Made by a program: the position numbers and the translations under genes. The notes below the pieces were generated by a model. It had not been told where the DNA came from. It did no database searches and worked only from the letters and a program-made list of their open reading frames with translations. This document shows positions 16,221 through 23,222 of a DNA stretch of 30,651 nucleotides, piece after piece. Source of the DNA: UBA7477 sp045602925 (lineage in GTDB: Bacteria; Bacillota; Clostridia; Oscillospirales; Ruminococcaceae); contig JAZSCN010000019.1 in assembly GCA_045602925.1 (NCBI GenBank), forward strand, positions 1 through 30,651, read 5' to 3'. Positions within the stretch are counted from its first letter, which is position 1; every line of letters starts with the position of its first letter.

Positions 16221-16865
16221 ATGAAGAGCATGAGACTTAATGCTGAGAGCGCAATTATTTTCGCCGAAGTACTTAATAGCCGTAAAATGGTTGAGGGATT
16301 TGTTGAGAGCAACTATCCCGCCGGTCCCGAAGGTATGCTTCTTTTTAAGGCAGATTGCCATCGGTTTAATATGGAGAAGCAACTCGCCATTCTTAGTGAG
16401 CGTGTAATTCGTGAGACCAGATATTCTCTCACTATTATCGGCGATGCAAAGGCAAAGAATAATAAGTTTGGCCTGTGTTCCGTCGATGGGGTACCATTCT
16501 ATGCTGGTTGCTTCCTAGAGCCTAAGGGACCGGGTGGAATGAATGAACACCAGGCCATGGCGGAAGCGAAAGCCTTTATCAATGCCCTTCGTCTTTGTAA
16601 AGATTTTTGCAACTATAAGCGAATCGATATTAGCGACTTCACGCTTCACTATCTTAGTGATGCTCGCGCTGTTACTGACGCAATAGATGGCCAAGGTATG
16701 TCATATATCTCGCATATTGTGCGAGGTGCTATTAGGGAGATGGGAATCAATCTAAAAATTGACTGGATTCGTGGAGTTGATAACCTCGCTGACCGATTCA
16801 CACTTGTAGAAGGCGAGGTTGTATATCCTGATTATCAAGCCATGGACAAATACCTTAAAGGCTAA
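16221..16865 (+). CDS. RNase H-like domain protein
   Basis: 214 residues, the longest array protein. After a ~65-residue N-terminal extension, residues 67-192 follow the order of the RNase HI / RVT_3 fold. A strand with Asp75 (SLTIIGDAKAKNN) comes first, then a beta hairpin with Gly/Phe (FGLCSVDGVPFYAGCF). A helix opens with NEHQAMAEAKAFINAL (Glu115), then comes LHYLSDARAVTDAI (Asp147), and last IDWIRGVDNLADRF with Asn188 and Asp191. These match the four acidic catalytic positions of the family. RNase H would cut RNA in RNA-DNA hybrids; members of RVT_3 are often uncharacterised. Box at 16198 (a second CAGAAC lies at 16193). A second ATG at 16230 is possible. Confidence 0.68.
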   Translation: MKSMRLNAESAIIFAEVLNSRKMVEGFVESNYPAGPEGMLLFKADCHRFNMEKQLAILSERVIRETRYSLTIIGDAKAKNNKFGLCSVDGVPFYAGCFLEPKGPGGMNEHQAMAEAKAFINALRLCKDFCNYKRIDISDFTLHYLSDARAVTDAIDGQGMSYISHIVRGAIREMGINLKIDWIRGVDNLADRFTLVEGEVVYPDYQAMDKYLKG

Positions 16866-16896
16866 AATTAAGACAGAACACAAGTATAATATAAGC

Positions 16897-17436
16897 ATGA
16901 AGAGCAACAAGTTCCAACTCAATACCGTCTATTCCGCCCCTGCTTTCAACCTTAAGCTTGGTGAGGCTTATGCTAACGCTTGGAAGTTTTTCGCCAACCT
17001 TTATGACGAGCGTCCTCAGGCTTGCGATTATCCTAAGGCGAGACTTCTTTGGAAGGAACATGTTGAGAAGTATGCAACGAGGGCATATGCTCCCTTCGTC
17101 CCTGTAAAGCGAAGCGCTTGCTATTTGACACTTAGCATCCGCGGAAAGTATCGTCAGCGCTTCCTTATTAGGACTGATGAGAATGGCCTTGAGTATATCA
17201 TTTATGAGAATGCCCCGCTCTATGCTTATGACATTGACGAGTTAAGCGTTGATGGCGCTAATCAAAAGTACAACGATATATGGAATGAGCGCGACCTTTC
17301 TCGCCGTTATATTCAGGCACTAATGCACCTTGAAGAGTATGGTTATGTTTACGTCGCCGGTGGTTATGGCGAGAATGCCAAGCGCATTACTACTATTGAG
17401 GAACTTAACGCAGCCTGGAAAAGCCAGGTTGCTTAA
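16897..17436 (+). CDS. hypothetical protein
   Basis: 179 residues from the ATG at 16897 (box at 16874). Tyr/Ala-rich, helical start (LGEAYANAWKFFANLYDE), strands in the middle (CYLTLSIRGKYRQRFLIR), helix near the end (RYIQALMHLEEYGYVYV). Not recognised. A hairpin (17410-17432, CCTGG/CCAGG core) forms over the last codons. Confidence 0.87.
   Translation: MKSNKFQLNTVYSAPAFNLKLGEAYANAWKFFANLYDERPQACDYPKARLLWKEHVEKYATRAYAPFVPVKRSACYLTLSIRGKYRQRFLIRTDENGLEYIIYENAPLYAYDIDELSVDGANQKYNDIWNERDLSRRYIQALMHLEEYGYVYVAGGYGENAKRITTIEELNAAWKSQVA
17410..17432 (+). other. hairpin at a gene 3' end
   Basis: GCAGCCTGG pairs with CCAGGTTGC (one G-U) around AAAAG inside the last codons of 16897-17436, just before the next promoter box at 17444. 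No U-run. Confidence 0.5.
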
Positions 17437-17443
17437 GTTAGAA

Positions 17444-17490
17444 CAGAACAATGCTATAATATAAAAGTAACAAGCAAACAATATACAATT
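17444..17490 (+). promoter_or_regulatory. promoter box with long conserved leader, copy 2
   Basis: CAGAACA/TATAATATAA box followed by the leader core AAAGTAACAAGCAAACAA; 47 nt from the C to the A of ATG. Confidence 0.75.
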
Positions 17491-17832
17491 ATGATTCAGA
17501 CCCTTCGAGACCGCTTCGCTGACGACGTTGAGTATTTTACTGACTTTGAGCTCGCTTACCTTATTGGTTATGAGCGAATCCCTATGGACGAGCTTTGTGA
17601 GAGTGAGACCCTTTGGAAGCTCCGTTCCTGGGGCAAGTACGAGAATTATCTCGATGCTGCCGAACTTATCTTTGGCGAGGACGACAATTGCAATGTTTTC
17701 ACTGATGAGTTTTATAAGCAGGACCTTGTAGACCAGATGGACCAGGCGAGGGATATGCTTAAGCGAGCCGGTTATCCCATCCTAGTAACGGAAGATTATG
17801 AAATCTGGGTGAAGCGAACTGACTGGAAGTAA
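17491..17832 (+). CDS. hypothetical acidic protein (long-leader gene)
   Basis: 113 residues, acidic, helical, with several Trp and Tyr (FTDFELAYLIGYERIPMDEL). Box and conserved leader at 17444. Not recognised. Confidence 0.87.
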   Translation: MIQTLRDRFADDVEYFTDFELAYLIGYERIPMDELCESETLWKLRSWGKYENYLDAAELIFGEDDNCNVFTDEFYKQDLVDQMDQARDMLKRAGYPILVTEDYEIWVKRTDWK

Positions 17833-17835
17833 AAA

Positions 17836-17882
17836 CAGAACAAGCCTATAATATAAAAGTAACAAGCAAACAATACAACATT
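17836..17882 (+). promoter_or_regulatory. promoter box with long conserved leader, copy 3
   Basis: Same arrangement as 17444: TATAATATAA box, then AAAGTAACAAGCAAACAA, 47 nt from C to the A of ATG. Confidence 0.75.
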
Positions 17883-18185
17883 ATGACTGATTCCATTATC
17901 CTTACCAACGAGCAGTTTTCCGAGATTTTTAAGAACGCTTATGCCGTAGTTATTGACGGTTGCATTTGCGACGTATATAATGACTATGAGAACGAAGATG
18001 GTGAGCTTTGCACCGCTTTCGTCGAGGCCAACGACTCCCACTACGAGCTTGCATATGCAATTCCTCGTAAAGTTGAGGAAGGACGCGTTTCCTACAATCC
18101 TCGCTATAAGGAGTTTTACTTTGAGGATGCTCGTGGTGAGATTCCTTCGTTCAAGATTCTTACCGTTGCTTCTTTCGGCGAGTAA
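17883..18185 (+). CDS. hypothetical protein, array family A member 2 (long-leader gene)
   Basis: 100 residues. Family A features: FSEIFKNAYAV near the start, then VIDGCICDVYNDYENEDGEL and a closing E-IPSFKILTV. The EDGELCT segment is shared exactly with 20192. The gene also carries the long leader, which the two other family members lack. Acidic, strand-rich. Function unknown. Confidence 0.88.
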   Translation: MTDSIILTNEQFSEIFKNAYAVVIDGCICDVYNDYENEDGELCTAFVEANDSHYELAYAIPRKVEEGRVSYNPRYKEFYFEDARGEIPSFKILTVASFGE

Positions 18186-18222
18186 CCTTAATACTAACAG
18201 AACAACTATATAATATAAGCAT

Positions 18223-18519
18223 ATGAACAACGACGACAAGCTCAAGACAATTCTTAAGAACGTGATTGACCGCTGCACCGGTGAGGTATTTTGGAAGATT
18301 GAACTCAACGGAAGTGTATGCGATATTCATAAGACAGGCGAGAAGTATATTATTGAAAGCCCTAACTATGGCTATCGTATCGACGTGGACACTATCCACG
18401 ATGTGGAGTTTGACGACGATGTGTATTATGCCACCTTTGAGGCAGGATATTGGGGCGAGCTTGGAGTGTGCATCCTGAAGGATATGAGCCCGCAGGATAT
18501 TGAAACAGAACTTGCTTAA
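18223..18519 (+). CDS. hypothetical acidic protein, possibly family A-related
   Basis: 98 residues, acidic, strand-rich (FWKIELNGSVCDIHKTGEKY). NGSVCDI resembles DGCICDV of 17883, but the rest is divergent. Box at 18198, 25 nt before the ATG. The last residues (TETEL) and the stop overlap the next gene's promoter box. Confidence 0.85.
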   Translation: MNNDDKLKTILKNVIDRCTGEVFWKIELNGSVCDIHKTGEKYIIESPNYGYRIDVDTIHDVEFDDDVYYATFEAGYWGELGVCILKDMSPQDIETELA

Positions 18520-18528
18520 AATATAATC
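18506..18528 (+). promoter_or_regulatory. promoter box inside the preceding gene
   Basis: CAGAACTTGCTTAAAATATA overlaps the last codons and the TAA stop of 18223-18519 and ends at the next ATG at 18529, again 23 nt away. The TATAAT part is degenerate because the stop codon occupies it. Confidence 0.7.
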
Positions 18529-18798
18529 ATGAAGAATATCTGGCTGAAGTGTCATACAATTGAGTGGGAGAGCGACGATGAGAGCTTGCCCCACTCTATT
18601 AACGAGATGGTTATCGCTCCCGAATGGGTAAGCGAAAGCGACGAGGATAATTACGATATAGCTTTGAGCGAGGCCATTGATAAGCATCTGAGAGAGGAAT
18701 ATGGTGTTGAAGGCCACTGCGTTTGCTTTTCAACCTATGACGATAAGACAAGCGCAAACCTTGACTTGCAACTTTTGCTTGGGGCTTGCCATAAGTAA
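18529..18798 (+). CDS. hypothetical acidic protein, array family C member 2
   Basis: 89 residues, paralogue of 14065 by the shared IEWES-DDE opening, LP segment and [LR]-EEYG element. Acidic (VSESDEDNYDIALSEAID). Box at 18506. Confidence 0.85.
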   Translation: MKNIWLKCHTIEWESDDESLPHSINEMVIAPEWVSESDEDNYDIALSEAIDKHLREEYGVEGHCVCFSTYDDKTSANLDLQLLLGACHK

Positions 18799-18825
18799 CA
18801 GAACAATAGTATAATTAAAGCAGAT

Positions 18826-19317
18826 ATGGGATTTCAACACACATTATATTTGAAGCGATTTGCCGGTGAGGTTAGAAGTAAGGACGAGAATTATGACTTG
18901 CCTGACCATCTCGACGGGAAGAAGTATATCTGGCAGTGTGGTGCGAGAGATTTCGCTGATACTGTGAGACGTTTCGGAACGAAGGTCGGCGATTATGTGT
19001 ATGAGTTTACTCCTCACCAGGTTGCTCGTATTCTCGCTGCTCTTATGGCTGAGTTCATTCAGCATTATGAAATATATGATAAGGCCTATGAGGATTATCG
19101 CGATAGCGTGAAGTATAACGAGGAAGCAAAGGCTGATAGACTTTGCGCTGATTCTTATGCCATTCTTCGTACAATGGATAAAGAGATGGATAAGACTCCT
19201 CGCCATTATTATGACGAGTTTCAGGATTCATATCGTATGTTCCGTATTGTTAAGGGGCTGAGTGCTATCGCTTTGACAATGAAAGAGGACGATGTTTTGG
19301 TATGGGAAGCGGGTTAA
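18826..19317 (+). CDS. hypothetical helical protein
   Basis: 163 residues. Long helices dominate (VARILAALMAEFIQHYEIYD, YRMFRIVKGLSAIALTM). Box at 18799, 27 nt before the ATG (an AGAT is inserted before ATG). The 3' end and following bases (19299-19329) form a hairpin GGTATGGGA/TCCCATACC. Confidence 0.86.
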   Translation: MGFQHTLYLKRFAGEVRSKDENYDLPDHLDGKKYIWQCGARDFADTVRRFGTKVGDYVYEFTPHQVARILAALMAEFIQHYEIYDKAYEDYRDSVKYNEEAKADRLCADSYAILRTMDKEMDKTPRHYYDEFQDSYRMFRIVKGLSAIALTMKEDDVLVWEAG

Positions 19318-19329
19318 AGCTCCCATACC
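19299..19329 (+). other. hairpin at a gene 3' end
   Basis: GGTATGGGA pairs with TCCCATACC across the stop codon of 18826-19317; only a weak T-rich stretch follows. Confidence 0.5.
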
Positions 19330-19365
19330 TTAATGTTTGAACAGAATAACAATATAAATAAAATC

Positions 19366-19800
19366 ATGATTACGTTAGAGGATTTTATTAAAGCAATGAC
19401 TTCTTATACCGCTCTTTACAATGAACAGACTTGGGACGGGCATTTGAAACGAGGATATACTAAGGATGCTTTAATATCTTTATATGGCGTATACAAAGAG
19501 GGATTTGAACGAGGTTTCTTTCAAGAGGATAGTGACGCTGATGATGTTGCTGTTTATATGGTTGATGCGTGGGCTTTTGTTAAAAAAAGTAAATTGACGG
19601 AAATGTGTAAAGATGGAATTGTATCTGTTGATGAAGATATTTCCGTGAATGACATAAAAAACGAGCTTTTTGAGAATGATGCTCTTTATTCATGCAAAGG
19701 CGGATATATACTTAATCTTGAGATTTTTGAAGAATACTTCCCTCAATACTATTCATATACTGGCGAGAGTCTTGTCACTCAGTGCGATTATTTGCATTAA
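19366..19800 (+). CDS. hypothetical helical protein
   Basis: 144 residues from the ATG at 19366; an in-frame ATG at 19333 only reads the promoter box (at 19342, 24 nt before the ATG, CAGAATAA variant). Acidic and helical, AT-richer than its neighbours. A FEEYFPQYYSYTGESL segment is near the end. Not recognised. Confidence 0.85.
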   Translation: MITLEDFIKAMTSYTALYNEQTWDGHLKRGYTKDALISLYGVYKEGFERGFFQEDSDADDVAVYMVDAWAFVKKSKLTEMCKDGIVSVDEDISVNDIKNELFENDALYSCKGGYILNLEIFEEYFPQYYSYTGESLVTQCDYLH

Positions 19801-19825
19801 GACAGAACAACAATATAATATAAGC

Positions 19826-20182
19826 ATGCACTGGAAAACATTTCATAAAAAGTTGCGGGAACTGACAAAGATTGAACCCGCTATTACTCACTATAATAAG
19901 CGGCGATTTGGTCCTCCTATTAACGAGGTAGAGTATGTTACCGTCACACATGATTCTGGTGAGATTATCCGTCTTACCTTCCTTGGTTGCATTTTTCGAG
20001 TTTTCTATGGTCCAGGTGAAAAATATAATGAGCCCTTCCTTGAATATAAAGCGAGTCATAGAGAATATATAGACGAGTATCTTACCTCCATTTATGCTAT
20101 GCTTCGTAAAAAGAAAGAGCGAACCGAAGACGAAAAGCATATTATGTGGTTGCTTAATGACTATGACAGAACACAAGCATAA
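19826..20182 (+). CDS. hypothetical basic protein
   Basis: 118 residues from the ATG at 19826 (box at 19803). Helix, strands (YVTVTHDSGEIIRLTFL), then helix; a loose match in layout to 11254 and 12264. The end DRTQA is encoded by the next promoter box. Confidence 0.85.
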   Translation: MHWKTFHKKLRELTKIEPAITHYNKRRFGPPINEVEYVTVTHDSGEIIRLTFLGCIFRVFYGPGEKYNEPFLEYKASHREYIDEYLTSIYAMLRKKKERTEDEKHIMWLLNDYDRTQA

Positions 20183-20191
20183 TATAAGCAT

Positions 20192-20515
20192 ATGAACGAC
20201 ATCGAAACAGTTATTAGTCAGGGTATGCTCCTTTCTGCCGCACAGTTTGCTCCCATCTTTGCCAAGGCTTGGTACGTGGATATTGATGGCACTTTGTACG
20301 AGAAGGTGGATGATTTTGAGAAAGAGGATGGTGAGCTTTGCACTATCTTTTCTGCCGTAGGATGTTATCACGTATACGAAATTGATTATAAGTACGAGGA
20401 AACGAGTGACGTGCTTTATAATACTAAGACGGGAGAATACGAGTTCCTTTCTCAGGGTCTGCGCGATATTCCCGCTTTCAAGATTCTCGGTCTGATTAAG
20501 CCTACTATCGACTAA
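20192..20515 (+). CDS. hypothetical acidic protein, array family A member 3
   Basis: 107 residues. FAPIFAKAWYV, VDIDGTLYEKV, KEDGELCTIF and IPAFKILGL match 17883 along the whole length. Box at 20167, 25 nt before the ATG. Confidence 0.87.
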   Translation: MNDIETVISQGMLLSAAQFAPIFAKAWYVDIDGTLYEKVDDFEKEDGELCTIFSAVGCYHVYEIDYKYEETSDVLYNTKTGEYEFLSQGLRDIPAFKILGLIKPTID

Positions 20516-20541
20516 ACAGAACACAAGCATAATATAAGCAT

Positions 20542-20910
20542 ATGAGCACCGCAAAGTTTATCATTATTTCAGGACCTTACGCTTCCTATGAGAGAGTCAA
20601 TGCTCTCGAAAATCGCACCTTGTATAATTGTCCTGAGGCATACAAGTGGGATAAGCATGTAGCAAAAATCGCTAATCATATTATTGATAAGAATGAGCCT
20701 TGCGCTATTATTACACAGAGCGATATTGTTATCAATCAGTTCCTCATTCGTCTTAAGAATAAGGGTCTTAATGTAGAGGATGTGGAAATGTATTTTATTA
20801 ACGAGGATGATGAAGTGGAGAAGCTTGAGGTGAAGCAGCATGGCCGTATACGAAAGCCCCCGCACGGATTCATGGACCAGTATAGAGATGATTTGGTTGC
20901 CTTGCTATAA
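20542..20910 (+). CDS. stand-alone piece resembling the C-terminal end of DUF3696-type ATPases
   Basis: 122 residues. Residues ~50-122 (NEPCAIITQSDIVINQFLIR, then NVEDVEMYFINED, HGRIRKPPHGFMDQYRDDL) resemble the C-terminal half of DUF3696-type AAA/ABC-class ATPases. There the pattern is ETHS-x-x-L-x-x-R-[LI], then EDV-x-[VL]-[YF]-[FY], then G-x-[IL]-x-x-[WP]P-x-G-F. The Walker A and B parts are absent, and the usual ETHS is ITQS. Such ATPases occur in anti-phage systems, so a decoy is conceivable; this is inference. Box at 20517, 25 nt before the ATG. Confidence 0.55.
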   Translation: MSTAKFIIISGPYASYERVNALENRTLYNCPEAYKWDKHVAKIANHIIDKNEPCAIITQSDIVINQFLIRLKNKGLNVEDVEMYFINEDDEVEKLEVKQHGRIRKPPHGFMDQYRDDLVALL

Positions 20911-20936
20911 GCACAGAACAATAGTATAATATAAGC

Positions 20937-21107
20937 ATGTGGAACGAACTAATCAAAAGCAAAGAGTTCAAGGAAGTGCGAGCAATGCTCAACGTCTTCG
21001 GCATTAACCTCACCGAAGACGGTCCTTCAATGGACCTGGATGGCGAGGCTGAAATGGTTATGACCGAAGATGGACCGCAAATCAGGCCCTATGCCACAAC
21101 AGAATAA
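20937..21107 (+). CDS. hypothetical 56-residue acidic protein
   Basis: Short gene supported by a full promoter box at 20914, exactly 23 nt before its ATG. The protein begins MWNELIKSKEF and has two TEDGP segments (INLTEDGP and VMTEDGP), an internal repeat. It ends TTE, encoded by the next box at 21100. Confidence 0.78.
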   Translation: MWNELIKSKEFKEVRAMLNVFGINLTEDGPSMDLDGEAEMVMTEDGPQIRPYATTE

Positions 21108-21124
21108 TAGTATAATATAAGCAT

Positions 21125-21445
21125 ATGAAGTTTATTCGTTTTAAGAACATGTACACTGTTAATCTCGAAACGGGATATATTACAGAAGAAATGTTCGTTG
21201 ATAAGGGCCTTATTTATAAGGCTTCTCGTGTTGGCGACCTCACCAACATATTCCTAAAGTTACTTCAGAACAAGCGAGGAATTGTTATTCCGGAGAGTGA
21301 AGTAACAGTGAAGGCAAATTATAAGGGCGGATATCTGCTTGAGTGGAATACAGACGGAATGAATACAAATACTGTTGAAGCGGAAATCCTTGAGGAAGGT
21401 ATTTTAGAGGGGGAAGCAATATGTGCAATGAACTATTCTCTATAG
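21125..21445 (+). CDS. hypothetical protein
   Basis: 106 residues, strand-rich (FIRFKNMYTVNLETGYI). Box at 21100, 25 nt before the ATG. Ends in TAG, one of three TAG stops in the window, and overlaps the next gene by 25 nt. Confidence 0.83.
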   Translation: MKFIRFKNMYTVNLETGYITEEMFVDKGLIYKASRVGDLTNIFLKLLQNKRGIVIPESEVTVKANYKGGYLLEWNTDGMNTNTVEAEILEEGILEGEAICAMNYSL

Positions 21446-21660
21446 AGTGTGAAGATGGCGAGTGCACAATATGGTTTAAGAAGCCGCACCGCGTCACAAA
21501 GGGATGGCAATATGTTATTGTCATGGAAATAGGATATAAAGAAGAAGATGAAAAAACTGCTGATGAATACTATTTCACAAAAGACGAGGCGATAGCAAAG
21601 GCGAAAAAGATATGTGCCGACTTAGAGCGAGAGTATAAGGAAAAGCAAACAGAACAATAG
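21421..21660 (+). CDS. hypothetical protein
   Basis: 79 residues starting inside the previous gene, no box, so coupled to it. Strands first (CTIWFKKPHRVTKGWQYVIV), then a Lys/Glu helix. KQTEQ at the end is read from the next box; the stop is TAG. Confidence 0.8.
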   Translation: MCNELFSIECEDGECTIWFKKPHRVTKGWQYVIVMEIGYKEEDEKTADEYYFTKDEAIAKAKKICADLEREYKEKQTEQ

Positions 21661-21672
21661 TATAATATAAGC

Positions 21673-22062
21673 ATGAGTGAACTTATTAAGCATATCAAAG
21701 AATACTTTAATACTTTCCCTAATAAGGATTATACGATTTTTGTGGACGGGGCTCCCACTGAAAGGTGCAGCCTTAATGATAATTCTGGTCGCGTCATTTG
21801 GGATATAGCGTCGGATAATAGTGATACTGGCCGCTCTTGGTTTTGGGTCGAGGTCCGTGATATAGAAGCGATAAGGTTGACACCGACGACGATGGAGATT
21901 GTAAAGACGAATGGCAAAGAGTACAAACTCACTGCGAAGCTTAAGTCGAAAGAGAAAAAAGCAAAGGATATAATTCTCAGGGCGAAGAACGCGTTATATA
22001 CCAACAACATTAGCCATGCGTTAGGTTATCTTGATGAATTGAAAGCACTAATGGACGAATAA
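21673..22062 (+). CDS. hypothetical protein, array family B member 1
   Basis: 129 residues, paralogue of 22550: both have an [HYV]-x-x-[YF]F-x-TF start, a short strand with [VI][DH]G, VIWDI, a [NG]GKEY segment near the centre, then K-x-K-x-K-[ED]. A basic helical C-terminus follows. Box at 21650. Heads an operon with 22064 and 22350. Confidence 0.87.
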   Translation: MSELIKHIKEYFNTFPNKDYTIFVDGAPTERCSLNDNSGRVIWDIASDNSDTGRSWFWVEVRDIEAIRLTPTTMEIVKTNGKEYKLTAKLKSKEKKAKDIILRAKNALYTNNISHALGYLDELKALMDE

Positions 22063-22063
22063 T

Positions 22064-22348
22064 ATGACCGACGACGAAGTTTTTTCTTTAGAAAAGATGT
22101 GCAGCAGGGGTGAGGTAATACTCGTTAACCCTAAGGACTGGCGAATATATGATATATTCATGGAGGAAGACGGAAACACCGTCACCGTCCATCGCTGCAT
22201 CGATTCTGAAACACATGAAGAGGAACCCGCTTGGAGCGGACCCTTGGATGAAGTAACCTTAGGCGAATGGAATCAAATCTTTTTTAATAATAAAGAGCTG
22301 GTCCTATTCGTATATAAGGAGCGAAGGAATGGAGGGACTTTTCTATAA
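22064..22348 (+). CDS. hypothetical acidic protein
   Basis: 94 residues starting 1 nt after the previous stop, no box. Acidic, strand-rich (NTVTVHRCIDSETHEEEPAW). Not recognised. Confidence 0.8.
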   Translation: MTDDEVFSLEKMCSRGEVILVNPKDWRIYDIFMEEDGNTVTVHRCIDSETHEEEPAWSGPLDEVTLGEWNQIFFNNKELVLFVYKERRNGGTFL

Positions 22349-22349
22349 T

Positions 22350-22532
22350 ATGGACAACATTATTATTAGCGGAGATATTACCGATGAAACGGTAAAGGAA
22401 TATCTGCGGGCAAAAACAATTGAAACCTTGGCGAGTGCTTATAATCAAGCAGTGAATCCTAATGTAACGGGATGGTATGAGCTTAATATCGTTTTACAAA
22501 AGGCAATAGCTGCCGCAATAAAAACAGAATAA
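22350..22532 (+). CDS. hypothetical small protein
   Basis: 60 residues from the ATG at 22350, 1 nt after the previous stop; an in-frame ATG at 22329 (7 residues longer, overlapping the previous gene) is an alternative. Helical (VKEYLRAKTIETLASAYNQA). The C-terminal KTE is read from the next box at 22525. Confidence 0.72.
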   Translation: MDNIIISGDITDETVKEYLRAKTIETLASAYNQAVNPNVTGWYELNIVLQKAIAAAIKTE

Positions 22533-22549
22533 GAGTATAATATAAGTAT

Positions 22550-22966
22550 ATGGACACCGGCATTCTAAAGTATGTTAACGATTTCTTTAAGACCTTCGGA
22601 AAAGACCATACCTTCTATATACACGGCGAGCAAATTAAGTTTTGTAAAGCAACAGGCCTTTACGTTATATGGGATATAGGCAATGAATGGGGCTGTCTCA
22701 CTAGAGAGGAGATTAACGCAGTGACCATCGAAGGACCTCGCCTGACCATTACAGTAACAGGTGGTAAGGAATACACATTCATCGCTAAGCCTAAAACAAA
22801 GGAAGAAGTAACGGAAAGAATAATCTCGAGGATAAAGGGTAAGTTGATTCGTCTGCCTTATAAAAAGGATATTAGCGAAATACTGTATCTTCTTAATGAA
22901 TTAAAACGCATTATCAAGGAGCAACCCGAAGATACAACAGTAGAAGAGTATAATATAATCATGTGA
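22550..22966 (+). CDS. hypothetical protein, array family B member 2
   Basis: 138 residues, paralogue of 21673 (VNDFFKTFGKDHTFYIHGEQ, VIWDIGNEWG, GGKEYTFIAKPKTKEEV). Box at 22525, 25 nt before the ATG. The last ten residues (TTVEEYNIIM) are encoded by a further promoter-like box at 22938, and the stop TGA directly follows that box's ATG. Confidence 0.85.
   Translation: MDTGILKYVNDFFKTFGKDHTFYIHGEQIKFCKATGLYVIWDIGNEWGCLTREEINAVTIEGPRLTITVTGGKEYTFIAKPKTKEEVTERIISRIKGKLIRLPYKKDISEILYLLNELKRIIKEQPEDTTVEEYNIIM
22938..22960 (+). promoter_or_regulatory. promoter-like box followed by ATG-TGA
   Basis: CAGTAGAAGAGTATAATATA then ATC-ATG-TGA. The TATAATATAA part and the 23-nt spacing are kept, CAGAAC is changed to CAGTAG, and the start codon is followed at once by a stop. 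It may drive a non-coding RNA through 22967-23222, or mark a lost gene. Confidence 0.55.
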
Positions 22967-23222
22967 ATAACGGAACGTGGGACGAATGAATGGTGCAACG
23001 AGCTATGAACATGGAACGGATGAATGGTGCAACTGAGCCCCTTGTGGGCAGCGGAGGCGAGGCTTGCCGAGGCGGAGCCAATGAATATGCTCCATGACTT
23101 AGGCGACGCACCCGTTCCACGCGCGTCCGTCACATACACACCACGTGTACCCGTCGCGCGCGTGCATGCGAGAGAAACATTTTACTATAGATTAACTCAG
23201 AACAGAAGTATAATATAAGCAT
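22967..23222 (+). other. GC-rich stretch without a convincing gene
   Basis: 256 nt, GC-richer than the array. A 14-bp direct repeat ATGAATGGTGCAAC occurs at 22986-22999 and 23020-23033. Further right there is a CGCGCGCGTGCATGCG segment. A 64-codon reading frame (23024-23218) crosses it, but its Ala/Pro/Arg composition is unlike any neighbour and it has no box at the right distance. Confidence 0.55.

Noticed and set aside
13578..20554. Long minus-strand open frames opposite the array (for example 13578-14321, 15266-15892, 19775-20554)
   Set aside because: Their translations repeatedly contain the reverse of the promoter box and match the shadow of well-supported plus-strand genes; they cross several gene borders.
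23024..23218. 64-codon open frame in the GC-rich stretch
   Set aside because: Ala/Pro/Arg-rich composition unlike all neighbours, no box at the right distance, and its end is again the next promoter box.
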